64,000 bases of DNA from Vibrio sp. D404a (GTDB taxonomy: Bacteria > Pseudomonadota > Gammaproteobacteria > Enterobacterales > Vibrionaceae). Below are positions 33,165 through 42,251 of this stretch, in pieces. Below the pieces are notes generated by a model. The model was not told where the DNA came from. It made no database searches and was given only the letters and a program-made list of their open reading frames with translations. The position numbers and the translations under genes were made by a program. Location: contig NZ_JAHGAJ010000043.1 of assembly GCF_030248535.1 (NCBI RefSeq), positions 1 to 64,000 on the forward strand, written 5' to 3'. The stretch's first letter is position 1. Every line of letters starts with the position of its first letter.

Positions 33165-33179
33165 TAAGAATGATTATCA
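33165..33179. promoter_or_regulatory. Fur box
   Basis: TAAGAATGATTATCA matches the 7-1-7 Fur motif TGATAATNATTATCA at 12 of 14 scored positions, with a perfect right half. It lies between the start of the minus-strand membrane-protein gene and ppaC, closer to the former. Confidence 0.7.
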
Positions 33180-33334
33180 ATTGTATTGGGTGGTTTTCTT
33201 ACCACTTCGCATACGCAAATAGTCTAACAGGCAGCAACGAAGCGATGATCATTGTCAAAAAATAGGGTAAAGTAGGCGGAATAAAGAGATGCTCTATTAG
33301 GTAGAGCTGTAATTTTAGTGTAATAGGAAGAAAC

Positions 33335-34240
33335 ATGATTTTAGTTGTTGGTCACAAAAACCCTGATAGTGACAGTATTTGTAGCGCGCTAGTTGCAACT
33401 GAGCTTCTTAAAGCTCGTGGCGAAGAAGCGACACCAATTCGCCAAGGCGAGATCAACCGCGAAACTCAACACATTCTAGAAGTAGCTGGCGCTGACATGC
33501 CAGAGCTTCGTACTTCTGTTGCTGGTGAAAAAATTTGGCTAGTAGACTACTCAGACCTAGCTCAAGCACCAGACGACGTTGCTGACGCAGAAATCCTTGG
33601 TATTGTTGACCACCACCGTCTAGGTGACGTGATGACAGTAAACCCAATGGAAGCGTGGATCTGGCCTGTAGGTTGTACAAACACTGTACTATTCAACATG
33701 TTCAAGATTGAAGGTCACGAGATCAGCGAGACAATCGCTAAGCTTATGATGTCTGCTATCCTGTCTGACACTGTAGGTTTCGCATCTCCAACTTGTACTC
33801 AAAAAGACAAAGATGCAGTTGCTGAACTAGCAGAAATCGCTGGCGTAACTGACGTAGATGCTTTCATCAAAGCACTACTTATCGCGAAAACAAACATTGA
33901 AGGTCTATCTGCAGCTGAGCTAGTAGAAAAAGACCTGAAAGGTTACCCGTTCAACGGTCGTGATGTTGTTGTTGGTCAAGTTGAGCTTGCAACTCTTGAG
34001 CAAGTAGACGGCATGATTGAAGCACTTGAAGCTGACCTAGAAGCTCGTTGTGAGAAAGACGGTTTAGCATTTGCTGCAGTAATGCTGACTGATATCACAA
34101 CGGCTCAAACTCGCCTTCTTTACAAAGGTGAGTGGGCTGAGAAGCTAGTTAAGCACGAGCAAGACGGTGTATTGATGATGGAAAATACACTAAGCCGTAA
34201 GAAGCAAGGTTGGCCTTGGCTTCAAGGTGAGCTTGCTTAA
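33335..34240 (+). CDS. ppaC: Manganese-dependent inorganic pyrophosphatase (family II)
   Basis: 301-residue cytosolic DHH-family phosphatase that hydrolyses pyrophosphate. GHKNPDSDS near the N-terminus provides His7, Asp11 and Asp13, VDYSD a further Asp, and IVDHHR the DHH motif. The C-terminal DHHA2 domain ends with LSRKKQ, the substrate-binding Arg-Lys motif. AGGAAGAAAC precedes the ATG. Family II enzymes coexist with the ordinary Ppa in vibrios. It has its own terminator. Confidence 0.97.
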   Translation: MILVVGHKNPDSDSICSALVATELLKARGEEATPIRQGEINRETQHILEVAGADMPELRTSVAGEKIWLVDYSDLAQAPDDVADAEILGIVDHHRLGDVMTVNPMEAWIWPVGCTNTVLFNMFKIEGHEISETIAKLMMSAILSDTVGFASPTCTQKDKDAVAELAEIAGVTDVDAFIKALLIAKTNIEGLSAAELVEKDLKGYPFNGRDVVVGQVELATLEQVDGMIEALEADLEARCEKDGLAFAAVMLTDITTAQTRLLYKGEWAEKLVKHEQDGVLMMENTLSRKKQGWPWLQGELA

Positions 34241-34258
34241 TCAAGCCGCTGACTTAAT

Positions 34259-34290
34259 AAACGCCTGCTTTTTAGCAGGCGTTTTTCTTT
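34259..34290 (+). terminator. Terminator after ppaC
   Basis: ACGCCTGC (34261-34268), loop of 6, GCAGGCGT (34275-34282), then TTTTC TTT. Confidence 0.92.
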
Positions 34291-34354
34291 GGCAATAAAT
34301 TGCATCTCATTAGACTATTTCTTTGGCAATAAATTGCATCTCATTAGACTATTT
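34287..34354 (+). repeat. Perfect 34-bp tandem duplication
   Basis: The unit beginning CTTTGGCAATAAATTGCATC occurs at 34287-34320 and again, without any mismatch, at 34321-34354. A further CTTTG starts a third unit that then diverges. It includes the small inverted repeat GCAATAAATTGC. It lies between the ppaC terminator and the DUF2750 gene. Confidence 0.97.
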
Positions 34355-34436
34355 CTTTGAATAGAAGTATTTGCAGTTCGAAAAGCTCGGGATACACTGT
34401 ATGAGAGCGACGCACTGACAAAAGTAGGAAACAACA

Positions 34437-34826
34437 ATGACTACACCTCTAGACGAGCAAAAAATCGCAGAAATCAACAAGTACACAGGTGAGCAACGCT
34501 TAAAATACTGTGTAAAAGAAATTGTAGCTAACCGTGAAGTGTGGATCTTAACTGACGAACACGGTTGTGTAATGTTGAACACAGAAGACGAAGACTGTGT
34601 TCCTGTTTGGCCAAACAAAGAGTTTGCTGAGTCTTGGGCAACGGGTGAATGGTCTGAATGTAAAGCAGAAGCTATTTCGCTGAACAAGTGGCACAGCCGT
34701 TGGACAATGGGCCTAGAAGATGACGAATTGGCTGTTGTTGTGTTCCCAAATGAGCAGGAAGAGGGCGTTGTACTTTTCCCTGATGAGTTTGATTTCGAAC
34801 TAAAGAAGCAAGCAGCTAAGCGCTAA
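34437..34826 (+). CDS. DUF2750 domain protein
   Basis: 129-residue acidic cytoplasmic protein. The layout (YCVKEIVANREVWIL, then the Trp-rich VPVWPNKEFAESWATGEW and WTMGLEDDEL) fits the DUF2750 family, whose function is unknown. AGGAAACAACA precedes the ATG. It is convergent with the DUF2927 gene, with only 9 bases between their ends. Confidence 0.85.
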   Translation: MTTPLDEQKIAEINKYTGEQRLKYCVKEIVANREVWILTDEHGCVMLNTEDEDCVPVWPNKEFAESWATGEWSECKAEAISLNKWHSRWTMGLEDDELAVVVFPNEQEEGVVLFPDEFDFELKKQAAKR

Positions 34827-34835
34827 TCTGCGTTG

Positions 34836-35615
34836 CTAACGAAACAGTTCATATAAGGGAGCCTGTCTGGCTTCCTTTGTGGCGCTGTTTAATTTCCCTT
34901 CTATTTGATACTTCCTCACCAGTCGCTTTACGATTGGTTTCACCTCCGAGAGAGACATTCCCGCTTGCAACTCTGGTTCATAGAGCAGCTTTAATAAAAC
35001 CACATCTAAAGGCGCTAGGAGCTCTTCTGGTGTGTGATCGTTAAATATTGAAGGGTAAGCGTGCTCTGAATCATTAGGAAGCCCTAGTGCTTGTGTGATC
35101 TCCTCAACCACACATGCCAATAACTTTCCTCGGGATCTCGCTAAATCGACGGGTATTACGATACCTGCAGATACGATGTGACCGCTCGAATCGGTTTTAT
35201 AACCAGCAGTACATATTGCCGTTCGTAAGTGTTGAGTGGATTTTAGATTGAGCGTTGATTTGGCATCTTTTATCCAGCGTGATTCACGCGTGTATACCCA
35301 GACGACATTCGCCTCTGATCGATTGGTGACAAATTCAATTGAAAACCCGGTGATGTTCGCTAAGTGTTGGACGTGCAGCTCAGCGAGCTCTTGGTGAAGG
35401 TCTTGGTCGCCAACTTTGTGATCTACCCAAATACGTATGGGTTGGCTCCACTTGGCAAGGGGATGGCTTCCTTTCGTATATTCGCGCTCAAGCGCAACGC
35501 TGTAGAAGGCCCGCTCAACAAAGCTTGGGTCAAGCCAAGTCAACCCTGCCGCTTGAACTGGTATTGAACAGCACGCCAAAAAAAGGGAATAAATGTAGAA
35601 CCGGTATTGTTTCAT
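34836..35615 (-). CDS. DUF2927 domain exported protein
   Basis: 259 residues with a Sec signal peptide (cleavage probably after PVQAA, about residue 23). The body resembles DUF2927 proteins, including CVVEEITQALGLPNDS near residue 165. That motif sits where metzincin-like proteases would have HExxH, but here it reads EEITQ, so no zinc protease activity can be claimed. Periplasmic or secreted; role unknown. It lies 38 bases downstream of nothing on its own strand and precedes the end of the sap operon only in orientation. Confidence 0.82.
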   Translation of the reverse strand: MKQYRFYIYSLFLACCSIPVQAAGLTWLDPSFVERAFYSVALEREYTKGSHPLAKWSQPIRIWVDHKVGDQDLHQELAELHVQHLANITGFSIEFVTNRSEANVVWVYTRESRWIKDAKSTLNLKSTQHLRTAICTAGYKTDSSGHIVSAGIVIPVDLARSRGKLLACVVEEITQALGLPNDSEHAYPSIFNDHTPEELLAPLDVVLLKLLYEPELQAGMSLSEVKPIVKRLVRKYQIEGKLNSATKEARQAPLYELFR

Positions 35616-35652
35616 TTATTCCCTTAATTGTTTGAGTGCTTAACGACTGTGA

Positions 35653-36435
35653 CTAGTAGTTTGGTGCTTTGAAGAAGTGACTCTCTACCAAACGTTGTGT
35701 GATTTGGTGAGAAGGGTTCGATAGCACTTCGTGGGTTTCTCCCGCTTCTACGACATCCCCCTCATGCATGACGATGATTTTGTCGGTGATGTGCTTTACG
35801 ATGCCGATATGTTGAGACACGTAAACGAATGAAACGCCCATCTCTTCTTGCAACTCTAGGAACAGATTGATGATCTGTGAGCGCATTGCCATATCAAGAC
35901 CGTTCAACGCCTCATCAGCAACGATGATGGAAGGCTGCAGAATCAATGCTCGCGCCAAACAAACCCTCTGCTTTTGTCCTGCCGCAAGCATCTGCGGGTA
36001 GAAGTAAGCGTGCTCGGGTAACAGACCCACACGCAGTAGAGTGTCTTTTACACGCTTCATACGCGCTTCTGGCGGCATATTGGTGTTTCGCTTGAGTGGA
36101 CCTTCAAGAATACGACCGATCTGAATTCGTGGATTCAGTGACGTATTGGGATCTTGGAAGATCATCCTGATCAGCTTACAACGTGTTGAGTAGTCTTTGT
36201 GCTCGAGCTTTTCGCCGTTTACGCGAATTTCGCCGGAGGTTGGTTCAACCATGCCAGCCAACATACGGGCAAGTGTCGATTTACCCGAGCCGTTTTGACC
36301 GATAAATCCAATGGTTTGACCCGCTTCTAGAGTAAAACTCACCGGTTTCACCGCCTGATGAATCTTCTTACGAAAAAGCCCAGAGCGTGTCGTGAAATCT
36401 TTGGAAAGATCGCTGACTTCTAATAATGCACTCAT
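35653..36435 (-). CDS. sapF: Sap/putrescine-type ABC transporter ATP-binding protein SapF
   Basis: Oligopeptide-type ABC ATPase, 260 residues. Walker A GQNGSGKST (about residue 47), signature LAAGQKQRVCLARAL and Walker B IIVADEAL. The altered signature (AAGQ for SGGQ) is also typical of E. coli SapF as I recall. The frame is open to 36474; ATG 36435 overlaps the sapD stop by 4 bases and begins with the normal N-terminus. Last gene of sapABCDF. Confidence 0.93.
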   Translation of the reverse strand: MSALLEVSDLSKDFTTRSGLFRKKIHQAVKPVSFTLEAGQTIGFIGQNGSGKSTLARMLAGMVEPTSGEIRVNGEKLEHKDYSTRCKLIRMIFQDPNTSLNPRIQIGRILEGPLKRNTNMPPEARMKRVKDTLLRVGLLPEHAYFYPQMLAAGQKQRVCLARALILQPSIIVADEALNGLDMAMRSQIINLFLELQEEMGVSFVYVSQHIGIVKHITDKIIVMHEGDVVEAGETHEVLSNPSHQITQRLVESHFFKAPNY

Positions 36436-37433
36436 GATTTCTTTTTCTTCTCCATATTCAGCGGGAAGTGACAACTAAACTTATGATTCTTAACGCGACT
36501 GGTGTGCGGGATCTCAACACACTGTCTTTGCGCGTAAGGGCAGCGAGGACCAAGGCGACAGCCAATCGGTAAATGTTGCAGTGGCGGTATTGAACCCGGT
36601 AGAGATTGCAGTTTTTCTTTGTGCGGTATCCAGTCGTTAAAATCTGGCATCGCCTTGAGCAGAGCCACGGTATACGGGTGCTTAGGCGCGTCGAGCAGCT
36701 TAGGCGTATCCGCTGATTCAACCGATTGTCCACAGTACATTACCGTGATTCGTGTAGCCCATTGAGTGATCGTTGTTAAGTCGTGCCCGATCAGAATGAT
36801 GGTGGTGTTGTGGAGCTGATTCATTCGGCTCAACAGACGTAGAATCTGAGACTGAGTGATTGGGTCTAAGTCGTTGGTTGGTTCATCGGCAATCAATACC
36901 TTCGGCTTGGCTGCGATCGCCATTGCGATCATGACTTTCTGACACTCACCATCGGTTAACTCATAGGAATAGCTGTCCATGAGACGTGAGTGGTCTTTAA
37001 TGCCGACTTTATGCAGCAGCGCAATGGCTTGTTTCTTCCGCCATTTGAAGCGTTGCCACCATTTGCCTTCAAAGGCGTGCGACGGAATCGCTTCAATCAG
37101 CTGGTGTCCAACCTTCTCAGAAGGGTCGAGACAGGTAGAAGGCTCCTGAAATATCATCGCGATATCACGGGCAATTACTCGACGACGTTCTTTCGGTGTC
37201 AGCTGTAGTAGGTCAATATTGCCCAAGCGCATACGGTCGGCGGAGACTTTCCAGTTCTCTTTACATACGCCAACGATCGCTTTAGCAACCAAGCTCTTAC
37301 CTGAACCTGATTCACCCACTAGACCGCGAATTTCCCCTTCATTAAGGGTAATACTCATGCGGTCCACAGCCTTCACTAGGCCTTGTGGTGTTTCGATTTC
37401 AATAGTCAGATGTCGAATATCTAGTAACGGCAT
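36432..37433 (-). CDS. sapD: Sap ABC transporter ATP-binding protein SapD
   Basis: 333 residues. Walker A GESGSGKS (about residue 40), signature ELTDGECQKVMIAMAI and Walker B VLIADEPT. The C-terminal oligopeptide-transporter extension carries Cys residues (GCRLGPRCPYAQRQCVE), as in Dpp/Opp ATPases with an iron-sulfur cluster. In E. coli SapD also supports Trk potassium uptake. Overlaps sapC by one base. Confidence 0.94.
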   Translation of the reverse strand: MPLLDIRHLTIEIETPQGLVKAVDRMSITLNEGEIRGLVGESGSGKSLVAKAIVGVCKENWKVSADRMRLGNIDLLQLTPKERRRVIARDIAMIFQEPSTCLDPSEKVGHQLIEAIPSHAFEGKWWQRFKWRKKQAIALLHKVGIKDHSRLMDSYSYELTDGECQKVMIAMAIAAKPKVLIADEPTNDLDPITQSQILRLLSRMNQLHNTTIILIGHDLTTITQWATRITVMYCGQSVESADTPKLLDAPKHPYTVALLKAMPDFNDWIPHKEKLQSLPGSIPPLQHLPIGCRLGPRCPYAQRQCVEIPHTSRVKNHKFSCHFPLNMEKKKKS

Positions 37434-38320
37434 TATTCGATTCCTGCGTTAAGTGCTTGGCGTACGCCTTCACCGACTAAGTTGATGACAATAACTGTAA
37501 ACATAATGGCAAGGCCGGGCAGGGTTACGGTCCAAGGCGCAAGGTAGATAAGCTCTACAGAGTCACCAAGGATTGAGCCCCATTCTGTACTTGGAGCCTG
37601 AGCGCCTAATCCTAGGAAGCCCAGAGCAGTAATATCGAGAATGGCAACGGACAGTGCCAACGTCACTTCTAACGCGACCACGGTAAGGATGTTCGGCAAT
37701 ATCGAGTTCCACAGCAGGTAGAAGTCGTTCGCGCCATCCAGACGAGATGCCATGATGTAGTCTTTCTCAACCTCTGCGTGCACAGCGATATAAACCGAGC
37801 GGATAAAACGCGGGATCAGCGCTAAGCAGATCGCGAGCAGAATGTTGAATTCACCAAAGCCAAGGAATGCGACAAAGATGATCGCCAGTAGCAGTGAAGG
37901 AATAGACATCACTGTATCAAGCAGGTGGTTTAGGGTACTTGATAACAAGCCTCGAGTCATACCCGCCAATACGCCAATCAAACAACCAATGACAGCCGCA
38001 ATGAAAGTAATCACCACCGCTGCGCCGAAGGTTAATTGTGAACCAATGATCAGCCGTGACAGGATATCTCGTCCAAGGTCATCTGTACCTAAGAAGTATT
38101 CAACAGTACCCGCTGGATCCCACGATGGTGGCGTCAACAAGTGGCCTGTTTGTTCTTGGGCATCATGAGGTGCTAGCCAAGGCGCGGTGATAGTGACGAA
38201 GATAATCAGTACCAAGCACCACAGACCAAACATCGCTAGGTTGTTATTGCGGAAACTGCGCCAGAAACGCTCAAACTGAGTCGGGATGCGCTCTTCTTGG
38301 TAAACGTTACTTGTTAGCAT
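37433..38320 (-). CDS. sapC: Sap ABC transporter permease SapC
   Basis: DppC/OppC-like permease, 295 residues, six predicted helices. The permease EAA-type loop is EKDYIMASRLDGANDFYLLWNSILPN. Overlaps the end of sapB by 14 bases and sapD by one, so the membrane pair and ATPases are translationally coupled. Confidence 0.94.
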   Translation of the reverse strand: MLTSNVYQEERIPTQFERFWRSFRNNNLAMFGLWCLVLIIFVTITAPWLAPHDAQEQTGHLLTPPSWDPAGTVEYFLGTDDLGRDILSRLIIGSQLTFGAAVVITFIAAVIGCLIGVLAGMTRGLLSSTLNHLLDTVMSIPSLLLAIIFVAFLGFGEFNILLAICLALIPRFIRSVYIAVHAEVEKDYIMASRLDGANDFYLLWNSILPNILTVVALEVTLALSVAILDITALGFLGLGAQAPSTEWGSILGDSVELIYLAPWTVTLPGLAIMFTVIVINLVGEGVRQALNAGIE

Positions 38321-39269
38321 ACCACTCTTTCCTTACTAGAGGATTAATCATCGCGCCGATCAAATCCGATAGGATATTGGCTGTTAAAACCAGCGTTGCC
38401 ACTACGATAACGCCTGCCTGAATCGAGACATAATCTTGATTCGACAGTGCATCAAGTAGCCAGCGGCCAATGCCCGGCCAGTTAAAGATGGACTCTGTGA
38501 TGATAGCGAGCGTTAACATACTGGATAACTGAACACCGACTTTAGGAACAATCGGTGGAATCGCATTGCGCAGTACGTGTTGCGTCACGATCTCGCGAGT
38601 TGATAGACCCTTAATACGAGCCGCTCGAATGTAGTTTTGGGTCATGACTTCTGCTACAGAAGCACGCATCAAACGAATAACTTGTGTGGTTGGAGCGAGG
38701 GCTAACACCAAACATGGCAGTGCCATATGCTCAATCACACTTTGCAGTGCGTGCGCCTTGTATTTACCTTCAGCAAAGAAGGCATCAATGATCGCGAAAC
38801 CTGTAACGGGCTCAATTTGATAAAGCAGGTCGTAACGACCGCCGACAGGGAACATCTCAAAGTGCAGAGAGAAAATCATGATCATCAACAGCGCAACCCA
38901 AAAGATAGGCGCTGAATAGCCGGCCATTGAAGTAAATGAGATCGTAGTATCAACAAATTTACCCTGACGCATGCCCGCTACCGTACCAAGTGGTATACCG
39001 ATCAGTAGCGCCAGTACGAAGGCAAAGAAGCACAACTCAAGAGTGGCAGGGAACACTACAACCAGCTCATCATAAATCGGCACACCGTGCTTGCTGATAC
39101 CAAAGTTCAGCGTCGACAGTTCACCGATATAGCTAAGCCACCCCGGCCAGAAATCTTGAATTGCCCAAGGGGAAGTTTGATCCAATCGCAGCAGAGCAAA
39201 ACCAACAATCGTCAGAATCGCTAGCGTAATAACAAAGAGGTTGATGCGTCTTAACGTATACCAAAACAT
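38307..39269 (-). CDS. sapB: Sap ABC transporter permease SapB
   Basis: DppB/OppB-like permease, 320 residues. The coupling loop is NYIRAARIKGLSTREIVTQHVLRNAIPP. Together with SapC it forms the channel. Its start overlaps the sapA stop (TAATG). In E. coli SapBCDF has been reported as a putrescine exporter, and in pathogens Sap is tied to antimicrobial-peptide resistance. Confidence 0.94.
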   Translation of the reverse strand: MFWYTLRRINLFVITLAILTIVGFALLRLDQTSPWAIQDFWPGWLSYIGELSTLNFGISKHGVPIYDELVVVFPATLELCFFAFVLALLIGIPLGTVAGMRQGKFVDTTISFTSMAGYSAPIFWVALLMIMIFSLHFEMFPVGGRYDLLYQIEPVTGFAIIDAFFAEGKYKAHALQSVIEHMALPCLVLALAPTTQVIRLMRASVAEVMTQNYIRAARIKGLSTREIVTQHVLRNAIPPIVPKVGVQLSSMLTLAIITESIFNWPGIGRWLLDALSNQDYVSIQAGVIVVATLVLTANILSDLIGAMINPLVRKEWYANK

Positions 39270-40894
39270 TACGGCTGCACCTCTCTACGAACTTGGTCGA
39301 AAGGCTGTGCGTTGAATGGGCTTTGCTTGAAGCCCGTTAACGAACGATCGTGTACACGGAATTGCACGCCATGAGCCAGTGGAATCACAGGGAACTCTTC
39401 ATTAAGAATATTCTGAGCTTGGTGGTACAGGTTCACACGGTGTCTCTGTTGATTAATCTCTAAAGCGAGGTCGAGAAGAAAATCGAAATCGGAATTACAC
39501 CACATCGAAACGTTCAACCCTGCGCGTTCAGACTGACAAGAGAGCAGCGGACGCAAGAAGTTGTCTGGGTCACCAGTGTGACCAATCCAACCGGTGAGCA
39601 ATAGGTCGGTCGATGCGATTGAAGAGAGCTGAGTACGATCGAATCGATCGTCTGTGTAGAGCTTTAAGCTAATGCCGATATCAGCGAGGTTGGCTTGAAT
39701 AAGCTCCGCCGTCTTACGCGGACTTGGGTTGTAGGCTCTTGGTTCAAGTGGAACCCACATTGAAAGCTCAAGCCCCGGTTCTACGCCTGCATCTTTTAGA
39801 AGAGCGACAGCGTAGTTTCGGTCGTAACGCACCTGTACTTGGTCTTTTTGATATGCCCAAGAGGTTGGCGGCAATAAGGTATAAGCTTTGCTGCCTGTGC
39901 CGTAGTAAACCGAATCCAAAATATTCTGGCGGTTGATCGCTAGATTCAACGCTTTACGCACGCGAGCATCGCGCAGGGCAGGGTGCTCAGTGTTTAGGGC
40001 AATAAACGACACATTCACAGCGGGTGTTGCCGTGATCTCTAGCTCTTCTTGAGCTTGAATGATCGGAATCTGACTGGAGATTGGAGAATTCAACACATCA
40101 CACTCATTACGCAGCAACTTGGCGAGTGTACCTGTACCACGCTGAGAGGTATCAAATACCACTTGATCCATCTTTACGTCGCTCTTCCAGTAACCAGCGT
40201 GCTTTTTCAGACGAACAAGATCGTTGATCTGATAATCATCGAGATAAAAAGGACCGGTTCCGACAGGGTTTGAATCGAGACGGTTTTTTTCATCCAGCTC
40301 AATGAGTTGATTAGCGTACTCTTTTGAATGGATCACCGCATAGCTGGTGGCGATATTGGTCAGAAAAGAGTTGTCAGGGCGCGTTAATGTAAATTTAACC
40401 GTCAGCTCGTCGAGCGCTTCAATGTTTTCTACCAAATTTTGAAAGTCGATCCCGGCGAACCAAGGGTAAAGACCGCCGCCCACATAGTGGAATGGGTGGC
40501 TGCTGTTGGTAATACGCTCGAAGCTGAATACGATGTCTTGTGCGTTTAAGGTACGTGTTGGGGTGAACCAGTCTGTTGTCTGGAAATTCACATCAGGACG
40601 CAGTTTGAAGGTGTACTCGGTACCCGCCTTGTTCACTGACCATTCGGTAGCGATATTTGGCTGTGGACGATAAGTCTCTGGGTCAAGTTGCAGCAAGGTA
40701 TCGAAAATCTGAGGGCTTAAAGATTCAGCGGTGATACCACTATCCACCAGTTGTGGATTGAAGGTACTCGGGTTTCCTTGGCCGCAATAAATAAAGCCTT
40801 TTTCTCGGATTTGGTCGTGATCGACGCTCTCTCCGCATCCAGCTAAAAAGCCAAGAGTGAAGATACCTAGTGACAGTCTTAATAGTGCTTTCAT
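39269..40894 (-). CDS. sapA: Sap ABC transporter substrate-binding protein SapA, lipoprotein form
   Basis: 541-residue SBP_bac_5 family binding protein (DppA/OppA-like: QIFDTLLQLDPETYRPQPNIATEW, RKALNLAINRQNILDSVYYG). The N-terminus ends in LGFLAGC, a lipobox with the acylated Cys at residue 20. It is therefore membrane-tethered rather than a free periplasmic protein, as I remember for enteric SapA. First gene of sapABCDF. It lies about 100 bases after pspF on the same strand, with no obvious terminator between, as in E. coli. Confidence 0.92.
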   Translation of the reverse strand: MKALLRLSLGIFTLGFLAGCGESVDHDQIREKGFIYCGQGNPSTFNPQLVDSGITAESLSPQIFDTLLQLDPETYRPQPNIATEWSVNKAGTEYTFKLRPDVNFQTTDWFTPTRTLNAQDIVFSFERITNSSHPFHYVGGGLYPWFAGIDFQNLVENIEALDELTVKFTLTRPDNSFLTNIATSYAVIHSKEYANQLIELDEKNRLDSNPVGTGPFYLDDYQINDLVRLKKHAGYWKSDVKMDQVVFDTSQRGTGTLAKLLRNECDVLNSPISSQIPIIQAQEELEITATPAVNVSFIALNTEHPALRDARVRKALNLAINRQNILDSVYYGTGSKAYTLLPPTSWAYQKDQVQVRYDRNYAVALLKDAGVEPGLELSMWVPLEPRAYNPSPRKTAELIQANLADIGISLKLYTDDRFDRTQLSSIASTDLLLTGWIGHTGDPDNFLRPLLSCQSERAGLNVSMWCNSDFDFLLDLALEINQQRHRVNLYHQAQNILNEEFPVIPLAHGVQFRVHDRSLTGFKQSPFNAQPFDQVRREVQP

Positions 40895-40996
40895 AAAAAG
40901 AAATACTTTTCGAAACGAGGCGGAAGAGGTGCCTCAAGATCCGGACAATTTAACATTTTATTTATTGCGCTCCAAATAATAATCCAGTGCTAGCAG

Positions 40997-42010
40997 TTAT
41001 TTATCGCTGTTTTGCCCGACTATCGAATACTTCCTCACCATCCCTCTCAGTTGGTTGTAAGTGAGGCCAAGCAGTTCAGCGGCGTGTTTTTGATTGTACT
41101 TGCTTGTTTTTAGTGCCTGATTAAGAAGGGCTATGTCTTGTTCTTCCTGCCACGCCTTGTAATCCAGTGGCAGAGAAAATGTACGCTCATTAGAAGTATG
41201 GTCGCTTGATGCCTCATTGTCAGTTTCGATGGAAGTCTCATCCCACGTTGGTTGGAATGGATTAAACACCAATGATTCAATCGGGTTAGGATTACGACCA
41301 TGTTGGTAGATTGCTCTTTCAATGACGTTCTTCAATTCACGCACGTTACCCGGCCATGGGTAGTCCAACAGAGCTTGGGCTGCTTCTGGGGAGAAACCGA
41401 CAAACAGTTCAAGTTCTAGCTCGCGACACATCTTGATGGCGTAGTACTCAGCAAGGAGTGTGATGTCCTCTTTTCGTTCTCGAAGTGGTGGCAGGGTAAT
41501 CACGTCAAACGCCAAGCGGTCGAGCAGGTCGGCTCTAAATTCCCCTTTGCTTGCCATATCGGGAAGGTCGGCGTTCGTTGCACACACCAATCTAACATTC
41601 GCATTCAGCGCTTTTTGACCACCCACACGCTCATACTGCCCATATTCAATCACTCGCAGCAGCTTCTCTTGGACGGCAAGTGGCGTGGTGGCTAACTCAT
41701 CAAGAAATAGAGTGCCACCTTCCGCTCGCTCAAATCGACCTTGATGGCGACCCTTCGAGCCAGTAAATGAGCCGGACTCATGACCAAACAGCTCAGAATC
41801 AATCAGGCCTTCGCTCAACGTTGAGCAGTTGAGCGAGATGAGTGGCTGATCCCAACGTCTTGATAAGTAGTGAAGACGCTGTGCAATCAACTCTTTACCG
41901 GTACCACGTTCACCGATAATTAAAACTGGCCTTTCGATTGGGGCAAGCTGTGACACTTTATCGAGAACAGAAAGGAAACTCGGAGACTCTCCAATTAAGT
42001 TTTGCTGCAT
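40997..42010 (-). CDS. pspF: Phage shock protein operon activator PspF
   Basis: Sigma-54 enhancer-binding protein of 337 residues consisting only of an AAA+ domain and a Fis-type HTH, with no receiver domain, as in E. coli. Walker A GERGTGKE (33-40) and Walker B LFLDEL (101-106). The sigma-54 contact loop reads GSFTGS (80-85) instead of GAFTGA. The HTH (HAAELLGLTYNQLRGMVRKY) is at the C-terminus. It is restrained by PspA and divergent from pspABC. Confidence 0.95.
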   Translation of the reverse strand: MQQNLIGESPSFLSVLDKVSQLAPIERPVLIIGERGTGKELIAQRLHYLSRRWDQPLISLNCSTLSEGLIDSELFGHESGSFTGSKGRHQGRFERAEGGTLFLDELATTPLAVQEKLLRVIEYGQYERVGGQKALNANVRLVCATNADLPDMASKGEFRADLLDRLAFDVITLPPLRERKEDITLLAEYYAIKMCRELELELFVGFSPEAAQALLDYPWPGNVRELKNVIERAIYQHGRNPNPIESLVFNPFQPTWDETSIETDNEASSDHTSNERTFSLPLDYKAWQEEQDIALLNQALKTSKYNQKHAAELLGLTYNQLRGMVRKYSIVGQNSDK

Positions 42011-42140
42011 GGACGACCTTCTTAATGTGATGCTGTTTTATCAGTGGTGAAAAATACCAACTCTTGGTTAAATTCATCATAGCATCTGTTGGTATAATCA
42101 CCATATAATATTAAGTTGTTGATTTTTAATGGGTATAAAT

Positions 42141-42157
42141 TTGGCACGTAATTTGGA
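42141..42157 (+). promoter_or_regulatory. Sigma-54 promoter of pspABC
   Basis: TTGGCACGTAATTTGGA: the -24 TGGCACG is perfect and spacing is correct, but the -12 element has TTGG where the consensus has TTGC. It lies about 95 bases before pspA. Confidence 0.72.
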
Positions 42158-42251
42158 TTACTAAGAGTAAGTTTATCCGCGAGTGATAACACCATTCGCA
42201 CAGTATCCATGGTTATACCATTGGCTAAGTTGATTATTTAAGGAGTTCCTT

